Positions 55,930 to 64,000 of a DNA stretch of 64,000 nt are shown here, one piece after another (position 1 is the first letter of the stretch; the number at the start of each line of letters is the position of its first letter). The position numbers and the translations under genes were made by a program. Origin of the DNA: Chelonoidis abingdonii (lineage: Eukaryota; Chordata; Testudines; Testudinidae); assembly GCF_003597395.2 (NCBI RefSeq), contig NC_133776.1, forward strand, positions 41,325,928 to 41,389,927. Direction: 5' to 3'. The notes under the pieces were generated by a model. It was given only the letters and a program-made list of their open reading frames with translations, was not told the DNA's origin and did no database searches.

Positions 55930-58900
55930 ATTTATTCATTTGGGCAGAAAATACTCTTTGAATCTTCTCTTCCCTTTCTCCACGCCCCCGTTGTCTTGGA
56001 CATAAGTGCACAAAAGTTTGCCAGCTTACCTTCATTGAGCCCCTTGCCATAGGTTAAGGGACTCCAGTGAGGGGCTAGAAGAAAGGGTCTTCAGAGCAGT
56101 AATAGAAAGATCTCTTGGCAACCACTGAGTCTGTCAGGGTGAAGCTGTAACATCTATTCTAAACTACTGTTGGATGTTATCCAGATCACCTACTGTAACA
56201 TAAACAATCACATGCTGTTTACTAACACCTGGATGAGCCAAGGGCCCAGGTATTTCTTAGGAGGGAAGGGTCAGGCCTCCCTTTATCTTAATGTGGTGGC
56301 AGCCATATTGTATGATACATTGGCATTAAACTGGGGATCTCTAGAGCTAAAAGCATGATCCTGCTGGATTTAAGGAACCAGGACCTGTAGCTGAGAGCTG
56401 TAACAGACTTCCACTCATTGTGGTTTGGGCACAGAGGGGGACTCGTAACACAAACTGACCAGTGGGTTACACTAAGGAGGATTGCTCCTCCTCTCTTGGT
56501 CTCTGGTCCTCTTTCCTGGCACTTCCATGAAGTCCTCTCAAAGTATACAGGACTTAAAATCCCTTGTGACAGCACCATGCACTGGAACTTGCAGACTGAT
56601 ATATTGAGAACTCTGGTTGAACCTCCTCAGCTTCCCTCTGATACTCCCTGACTTTAATGCTGCTTCTCTTCAGCCTTTTACTCCTCCCCTGGAAGATATC
56701 ATCCCTGGCTTTTGATTCATTTAAATGGTCTTTGACTTTTCCCATCCACCGCTATTTACTGTCTATAGATGTGGGCTTTCATTGCTATGGCAACTGGAGC
56801 CCCAAATCTTTCTTAACATGACCCACCCATGTCTTTCCAGGGAGCAGCTAGCAGGAATCACAAACAAACGGAGTTGGTGGTTGTTAACTTTTCCCAGCTG
56901 AACAATGAAAATAGGGTAGTGGGTTAAACTTTTGTTTATGCTTAGTATTTAGTGAATCTCACTTTAAGGAAGAGCAGTGGTGCAGTGTCAGAGAAGCATA
57001 CACTGCAAAGGAAAATATTTCTAAATGGTTTTACGGAAATATTGCTATTGGCTTTTAGACTTTAAAAATGTGGCTTTTTTACAAAGCCTAAATTGGGAAC
57101 CAAATTTGACCTGACATCCTTTGAAAACTTCTACAGCATGTGTAAATATGTGAAGACATTGACATTCAAATTTATAGTGCAAAAGCAAAGCACGAGGCAA
57201 AATCTGTAGTCTCCAGTCTGCATTAGTACAATACATGCCTGTGCGTTTCTGCACAGTTAGTAAAACCAATTACAGTGCAGGCACAGTAGCTAATGTGATA
57301 TGATAGGTACAGTGAGGTGTGTCTTTTCATCTGAGAGACCAGGAATGACCCCTACAAGTGTGCCTAAGGCTTTTACTTTAACTTTAGATTCCACCATGAT
57401 TTTTTTTCTTAGTTGCTTTTTAAAGCGGCTGATTTAACTATCATACACATTTCCCTTCCAATTGGGGAGGCAAATTGATCGCATAATTAATTTGTTTCTG
57501 GCTTCAAACTAGCCAAAGTACAGTATGCCAAACTTCTGGCATTTTCAGCTAAATAGAACAAATTCAGAATACAAACTCATCAGCAGACTTAAAACTTGAC
57601 CCCTATATATAGAGTGTACTGACAAGATAATATTTCTTCTGTGCAAGTTGTGTCTCCATGGATTGATTCACCCTATTCCAGTATAAGTAACATCTCATCC
57701 TGAAGTCTGTTGAATCTGGAAAAAATGCTGTAGGAGCAGATTTAAACAAATGAGTCATTCGAGTGTTTCTCATAGTTCTGAAGAAGCAGCAAGCCATAAA
57801 TGTGCTCGCCTCGTCCCTGTTTAACTTAATATTGCTAAACTAACATGTTCTCACATCACTCAACTGCAACCTTTAGTCAACTCCAGCAGTTCCACATAAA
57901 ATCCCCACTGCAGTCAGTGGGAGGTGTGCCTGGTCAGCACTGCAGATTTTGGTTCCCATGTAAAGATCTCCAAACATTTCCAAAACACTGATTGGCATGA
58001 TCCATGTATACGTAAGTGATGTCAGACAGATTGTTTTAGCAGAAGCTTTTCTAATTTGGCAAAACATGTTGCCAAGTGAAGTTAGATAAAGACTGAGAAA
58101 GTTAAGCCACAAAATGTTTCTATTTGAAACTGAGTAGCTATATAATGGGAGAGTTAGAATGCATGGCTCCTCAGTGGCAATTTTAAAAAAAAATCTGATT
58201 TTGTAAATCTTTAAAAACATCCCCAGAATTTTAATTAAAAATACTTGTGAATTTCAGATTGTCATTAGAATTCATCTGTTCCTGCTTATCTCTCAACATC
58301 ATTAATATCAACCCCCTCCCCTCCTTTTTTTTTTTTTTTTTTAACAGATTGATGTTGCAGAAGGATGATGAAGAGCTGCAAAGATACTGGTAAGAGGGAC
58401 TTGACCCTGGACAAACTTTCTTCATGTGCACAGAATGGAGAGAACTACCAGATAAAATATACCAGCTGAAATGTTTCTATGTGGCTTTCCTGAGAGGGCA
58501 GCAGCTCTTTAAATACAGAGTTTGTGAATGTTATGCTGAACGTATGTAAAACAAACCGTACTCTACCATCAATTCTTTGCTAAAATCACTGTTGTAAGGG
58601 GTCTGAATTCATTTGGTGGGAAGAGGGTGTTCTGGTGAAAAAATCAATAGCGCAATATGGCTCTAAGAGTTTACAAAAGCCTGGAATAAATACAACATTG
58701 AGCAACTGGTCAGAGATTGATCTAGTATCAAATCTTTTATTTTTTTAGAATGAAATGTACAATTAAAATTCTGGACAGAAAGTAAAAATTAACAAAAATT
58801 TCACGAGATTTGTTTAGAAACCACACGTCTTTATTCTAGAAGTAAAATTTTAAGCAGTAACATGGATTTTTTTTGTACTGCACATATTTCAAGTGTCTAA

Positions 58901-60360
58901 AGAAATTGTACAGTGCAAACGTTAGTCCAGATGCTTTCTATTCACATCTGATATCCACATGGGCACTTTATTCTGTATGTCATTTCATTAGAGTTAATGG
59001 GTCAATTTGCAGAGTAAGGTATTAATCAAATATTCAAAGGAGCCTGAATTTCAATGTGATTTGGGTGCCTAACATCTTTAGTTTTCTTTGCAAACCCAAC
59101 TAACATGAATAAAAGTATCAACATCTTGCCCTTATTGCTCCATTCTCATCTCTATGAAATTCCTGTGCATCGAGACCAATATATAGCATTTAATCTTAGA
59201 GAGTAAAATAAGGGGTAAAACAGAAGTGATGTTTTTAATTTTTACAAATCATAAAGTGATATTTAACAGAATAGCATCCCTTGTCTTCTTCAAGGGGAGA
59301 ACTTGTTTGATTTCAATACACTGCCCTCTCTAGCCATAGAATACCTACATTTTAGAGAACTATTGCTATTTCCACATTTCTAAGAGAAGGATGAGCTGAT
59401 GTTTTTGATGAATTCCATTGTCAGTTTCAAAGACCTCTCCTGAACAGTAATCATAGAAGCACTCACATGAGGTTAACATCTGTTCAGTGATTTTCCTGGG
59501 TCAAACAATATCTCAAAAAAAAAAAAAAAAAAGAAAAAAAGTGGGGAGGACGGGGAATGTATTAAAAAACTAAACATTTCAAGTTCACCTAAAAATTAAC
59601 ATTCTTGCAGGGAATAAAATGTTCATATTACTCTTAGGTCTTTATTCACAGACACACAAATAACCCAGCTGCACACATACCTGGGAAAACTAACTCATGT
59701 TTTTAATGGCAGACAGCTTCAGCCTTTCTATTCTTCATTAAGAAAATCAATTTGGCAAGTGAATTGCTTCTCATATAGCAAGTGAGAACAGCTTTAAGGC
59801 ATGTGGCCAGAATTTCAATAAAAGCATTTGGAAATGACTTTTCAAACACAATAAAAATGCCTTTATGAGTTGTCTTGGGGGTTGGAATTGATGTTTAATT
59901 TATAGATTAATTAAAACTGCACATATTTCTTGTGAATTAATAGGAGAAGGGTAATCTGTCAGGGGCCTACCCGTACAAAAACAATTTAAACATATTTCCA
60001 CAAATTAAACTACCTGTGGAAAGCCTACCATTGCATCAGATATTGCTACTAACAAAATACTTCCCACAGGCTGTTGTCCAATTGCATTCATTGCCCTGCA
60101 ATGAAGAAGTCTAATATAAAAATGTAGGAGTGATTATGTCACACAGACTTTTTTTCCTGTGTAAGAAGTCTTTTTCCCCCCTTTCATGTTAAACCCTTGA
60201 TGTGAGGAGAAAGATTTAAAGCTGTTGTGCACAAAACAGACTTGTGTACCATAAAAATAATCTTGCATGCATAGGTTGGTGGATCTGATTACTAAGAGGT
60301 CTCTTCCTTTTGTAGCTTCTGTCAGTAGACTGTTCTTTTGAATCTGTTGATGAAAGGAAT
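55930..60360. other. Unassigned intergenic DNA
   Basis: No gene family recognised. Contains a T-run at about 58325-58342 with a possible small exon after it (58348-58389), and an A-rich run at about 59515-59540. Confidence 0.4.
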
Positions 60361-60365
60361 CTGTT

Positions 60366-60645
60366 GAGCTCCTTAAGATGCTAAATTGGGACTCAGGAGA
60401 TTTGGGTTCAAATCCTGGCTTGGCCTCAGGCTTCCTGGGTGAACTTGGGTGGGCCATTTAATCTCTTTGCCTCAGTTTCCCTTCTGCAAAATCAGGCCAG
60501 TATTGCATCCAGCTGTTATTGTTTGTTCTTTTCATATTTATTATAGTAAAGCTTAATGGCCAACCAAAAATGGGGATCCACTGTGGCAGGCAGTGTACAA
60601 ACACAGAATAGTAGATTGTCCCTGCCCCAAGGATTTTATAATCTA
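60366..60645. repeat. SINE head (+) joined to a SINE 3' part (-)
   Basis: 60366-60500 reads forward: TTTGGGTTCAAATCCTGG (B-box side), CCTCAGTTTCCCTTCTGC. Then 60530-60645 reads as the reverse of the family 3' part (CATATTTATTATAGTAAAGC, GTGTACAAACACAGAATAG, TCCCTGCCCCAAGGAT). The two halves point in opposite directions, through an inversion or two insertions. Confidence 0.6.
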
Positions 60646-60949
60646 AACAGAATGGGGCAGAGAAACTCCAGTCTAAACTACAGAAAGTGCTCTGAATGTC
60701 TGAAAGGTCCTTGCTTTGGCTGGCTTCTGCAGATGGTCCTATTGGCTGGAGTCTCTAGCGAAGTTATCTGTCTAGGTTTCCCCCATGAGTGAATGGGTTC
60801 TAGTACCCCTAGAGGGGGAAGTAGTTCTTTGCCACATATCTTTGGATTCAGGGAGGGATGGGCCTTCCTGGGCCCTGTTTTATCCTCCTCTCCAGTGTCA
60901 GAGTCCCTGCATTGGCTGCTTCTACCCCACCAGCTAGTCTTCGGATTGT

Positions 60950-61020
60950 TTGTTTCATCTGTCTAGTCTATTTAGATTGTAAACTCTTTGGGGCAGGGAC
61001 TGTCTCTTCCTAAGTGTAGG
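60950..61020 (+). repeat. SINE 3' fragment
   Basis: TTTAGATTGTAAACTCTTTG and GGGGCAGGGACTGTCTCTTC match the forward family body near 63265-63300. Confidence 0.6.
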
Positions 61021-61214
61021 TGGTGATGATTTCCATAGGGGTGTCTGGACACTTCTGTAATATAAATAGTAACAACTGTAAAATATGTGCAGTGGCATTA
61101 ATTGTACAACCTTTGGTGCCAATGGAACATGTGTTAAGAAATTCCATCTACTTCTCTAGGTTCTTATATGGCTCTCATCGCTGTCCTGAGTGTTTAAAGG
61201 TATGAACCAATGGT

Positions 61215-61500
61215 GATTCCATAGGAACATTGCTCTGATCCACTCTGACCATTCCTGAGATCCATCTAGTCCAGTATCCTGCCTGTGACAGGGGCCTGCA
61301 CCAGATGCTTCAGAGGAAAATGTAAGGACATTACAGTAGGCGAAGGTGGGATAATCCATTGCCCACATTGGGTTTCATCCTTCTCTCTTTTTATTAGAGA
61401 TTTTCTTGAGCCTTGAAGCATGAGGTTTAATATCCTGTCCACAAAGTATGTTATCATAAATTATTCTGACTGGATATTCATGATGTACCAATAAATAACC
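61215..61500 (-). mobile_element. LINE 3' end (CR1/L2-like)
   Basis: Minus-strand end with AGATCCATCTAGTCCAGTAT and GTGACAGGGGCCTGCACCAG, CAGATGCTTCAGAGGAAAAT on the plus strand. A relative of, but distinct from, the family at 61503. Confidence 0.6.
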
Positions 61501-61502
61501 AA

Positions 61503-62095
61503 TCCATACGTAAGAATGGCCATACTGGGTCAGACCAAAGGTCCATCTAGCCCAATCTCCTGTCTTCCAACAGTGGCCACTGCCAGGTGCTTCAGAGGGA
61601 ATGAACAGAACATGTAATCATCAAGTGACCCATCCCCTGTCACCCAGTCCCAGCTTCTGGCACACAGAGGCTAGGGACACCATTCCAGCCCATACTGGCT
61701 AATAGCCGTTAATGGATCTATCCTCTATGAACTTACCTAGTTCTTTTTTGAACCCTGTTATAGCATTGGCCTTCACAACGTCCTCTATTTTTGAATTTTG
61801 TTACGTTCTTGGTCTCAAAGACTTCCTATAGCAATAAGTTCCATAGTCTAAATACATATTGTGTGAAAAAGTAATTTCCTTTTATCGGTTTTGACTTTTC
61901 TACCTTTTAACTTCATTAAACATCCCCCTGTTCTGTGATAGAAGAGAGAGAGAAAAGAAGCTCTCAATCTACCTTCTCTGTCCCATTCATTATTTTATAT
62001 ACTTTTGTCTTGTCCCATCTTATTAGTCTCCTCTCTAAAGTGAACAATCCCAGCCTTTTCAATTTCTCATCATATGAGAATTTTTCCAGGTGCCA
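61503..62095 (-). mobile_element. CR1/L2-like LINE 3' fragment
   Basis: Plus-strand words TACTGGGTCAGACCAAAGGT, CAACAGTGGCCACTGCCAGG and GGCTAATAGCCGTTAATGG begin it. It continues through GTTCTTTTTTGAACCCTG and ends near AATTTCTCATCATATGAGAA. It is a longer copy of the family at 41895-42130. All are reverse complements of a LINE 3' region; no RT box is included. Confidence 0.7.
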
Positions 62096-62279
62096 GCTCC
62101 CAACCTAGTGAGGATGGCTTTAAGCTAAGTTCAAAGAGGGCAGGTCTCAAAAGCCCACAGATAGATATAAAAATGATGTCTTATCAGAAGGCTATATGTT
62201 GGGGTGGGTAAAATGGAAAATTATAGTAGGATCAGAGAAGCAACTAGAGGGATACCAGCAGGGGAATCTGTTCAACGTC

Positions 62280-62523
62280 TTAGGGCTGATCTATACTTAA
62301 AATTTAGGTTAATCTAGATATGTTGCTCAGGAATTTGACAAATTAAGGCAACCTAAGTCCTGGTAGAGCTAGACCCCGCTAGGTCAGTGGAAGTTGTCTT
62401 CCATTAGCCTAGCTCAGTGGTTTTCAACCTTTTTTTCATTTATAGACCCTTAAAAATTTTTTGAATCGAAGTGTGGACTCCTTTGGATATGCCACTGTAG
62501 GCTCTGTGGTGTAGACAAGCTTA
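62280..62523. mobile_element. PIF/Harbinger-type MITE containing a hAT end
   Basis: TTA occurs on both sides (62280-62282 and 62521-62523). Termini GGGCTGATCTATACT and GGTGTAGACAAGC are imperfect inverted repeats. Inside, CAGTGGTTTTCAACC (62415-62429) is a hAT-type left end, so part of a second element is nested. No coding. Confidence 0.6.
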
Positions 62524-63109
62524 GATGTCAATACTCAAATGCAAAGAATATGGGGAATAAATAGGAAGAACTGGAAGCATTAGTCTTCTCTTGGTTGTAT
62601 GTAAGATGGGGTTGGTGACATGCTGCTTTTCAAATCATCAGTTTGGCCTAGAACTTCTTTTTCTAACACCACAGTCTCAGATAGTAACTTCTCTTTATTC
62701 CCAGCAAAGAGCACCTTGGGCTTTGGAATCTTCCCAGCATCCCCAGCTGGTGAAGACTGATGGAAAGAAAACATCAAACTTCTCTTTGCCCTGGGAAGAT
62801 AATGCTCAGGCTGATAATTACCTCTGAATATTTATTCCCAGTATTTTACAGAGTATAGATGTTAGACTGGCAGGGCACTAATTACCATTATTAGTCCATC
62901 TTACACAATTCTTCGTACTGGTAATAGGGTGTTTTACGGTCAGGGTCTCAAGGTTGGTCATTTCCCATCTTGGTTCACCACAATCTCTACAACATACTGT
63001 AAGAGGCACTTTATTCCCCTCAAACCTTTTCCAGAGTAATGAGAGGGAACAAGAAGGAGGGAGATATTAGAGGATAATGGAAAAGTAAATCAGTAAATGA
63101 TAAATAAAA

Positions 63110-63385
63110 GTCAGAAGCAGCATGCTTCAGTGAATAGGGCATGTGACTGGGAGTCTGGAGAGAAGGATTCTATTCCCTGCCCTCCCACTGACCTGCTGTG
63201 CTCCTTAAAGTCACTTTGCCTCTCTGTGCCTGTTTCCCCTCTGACCTGTTGTCTGTTCTGTATGTTCAGATTGTAAGCTGTTAGGGGCAGGGGCTGTCTT
63301 TAACAGCTGTTTGCACAGCGCCTACTGCAGATCTTGGTTTGGGGCTCTTAAGTGCTATCGTAATACAGATAAATAATGAACCAAT
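63110..63385 (+). repeat. tRNA-derived SINE, near full length
   Basis: Head AGCAGCATGCTTCAGTGAAT with GGGCATGTGACTGGGAGTC, B-box-like GATTCTATTCCC, body TCACTTTGCCTCTCTGTGCC and ATTGTAAGCTGTTAGGGGCA, end GTAATACAGATAAATAATGA. This is the most complete copy and serves as the reference for the other fragments. Confidence 0.8.
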
Positions 63386-63389
63386 AAAA

Positions 63390-64000
63390 AGTTATGCACA
63401 GGTTTGAAGTTATGCTAGGTGTCAGATTAACTTGGGTCAGATTAATTTGACCTGGGATAGTGACCCTTCTCCCACCTTGTCCAACCCTAGGAAGTGAATC
63501 TGAGACTTTCCACTGTTGCCTTCCTTCAGGATTTCTGCTAGGAGAGCATCTTTAAACTCTGCAAGGAGTTCCCTAAGATCCCAGTCAGCAAAGCCTGCTG
63601 AGGTTGATGTACTGAATTTGTTCATTTCTGCTGACTTGGCCACTTCCCCTTCTGGCCAGAACTACTCATCTTTTGGCCTTAACTGTGCTGTCTTTCCAAC
63701 ACGAAGGTGATTGCAGCCATTTTGTACTTTGTATATTACAATATGTATTTTATATGCAATTCCTCCTGGCCCTTGTACCACATTCCTCTCATTAAAGAGG
63801 AAGATCAGTGTTGATGTTTTGACATTGAAGGAGCTCATTTTATGGGTCTTCTCTACAGGATATGCAATATTCCACCAAATAGTCTGTTTCAAAGGGTCAA
63901 AATTCCTTGAGCCATCCTAGGAATAATTTGGAAAGTTTAATATATTACAAGAATCAATGGGACAATTGGAATAATACAGGCCTGTTTGGATGTTTTTACT
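63390..64000. other. Unassigned end of window
   Basis: Frames of 64-76 codons overlap on both strands. None shows a family motif. Confidence 0.4.

Noticed and set aside
63437..63643. 68-codon minus frame resembling a helical protein
   Set aside because: Length is within chance for this window, and no family motif or homologous copy was seen.
1..64000. CRISPR array, bacterial operon, defence system or phage
   Set aside because: No regularly spaced repeats or compact same-strand gene clusters. The sequence is vertebrate with LINEs and SINEs.

Overview
The window looks like one stretch of a reptile nuclear genome, most likely a cryptodire turtle. I infer this from its repeats: CR1 LINEs, a tRNA-headed SINE fused to a CR1 tail, Penelope-like and DIRS-like retroelements, Ty3/gypsy remnants, and many short hAT and PIF/Harbinger-type MITEs, all in AT-rich DNA. 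No prokaryotic gene, operon or CRISPR array is visible. Most open frames are short chance frames or pieces of transposable elements.

The only host gene part I can support is the terminal coding exon of an SPRY/SOCS-box gene on the + strand at 51359-51486, most like SPSB4. It has a clean splice acceptor, encodes a 41-residue SOCS-box C-terminus, and is followed by a 3'UTR with a poly(A) signal at 52614. If the SPRY exon lies upstream of the window, positions 1 to 51358 are one very large intron that has absorbed transposons. The DNA after about 52640 is intergenic; a weak 42-bp exon candidate sits at 58348-58389.

Layout. 0-4.3 kb: a Penelope-like element (PLE) with a broken reverse transcriptase and no GIY-YIG nuclease, a DIRS tyrosine-recombinase remnant, a CR1 3' part, a SINE, and a 197-bp palindromic PLE insertion with a perfect 12-bp target-site duplication. 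7.0-11.0 kb: a minus-strand Ty3/gypsy element with two LTRs and a polypurine tract, interrupted by a plus-strand gypsy fragment. 10-38 kb: scattered SINEs, CR1 tails, MITEs and hAT elements, with a solo LTR nested in a MITE at 27.5 kb and two related hAT copies at 34.4-36.1 kb. 39-50 kb: two CR1 copies (one with endonuclease and RT remains), more hAT elements, and a C-rich block with about 250-bp duplicated units. 51.4-52.6 kb: the SPSB4-like exon and 3'UTR, with a hairpin MITE inside the UTR. 54.6-55.9 kb: a DIRS element that has lost its RT. 60-63.4 kb: SINEs, CR1 or L2 tails and a nested MITE.

The mobile pieces are fossils: all show frameshifts, stops, deletions or loss of catalytic residues. 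Family names come from motifs read by eye, without database comparison.
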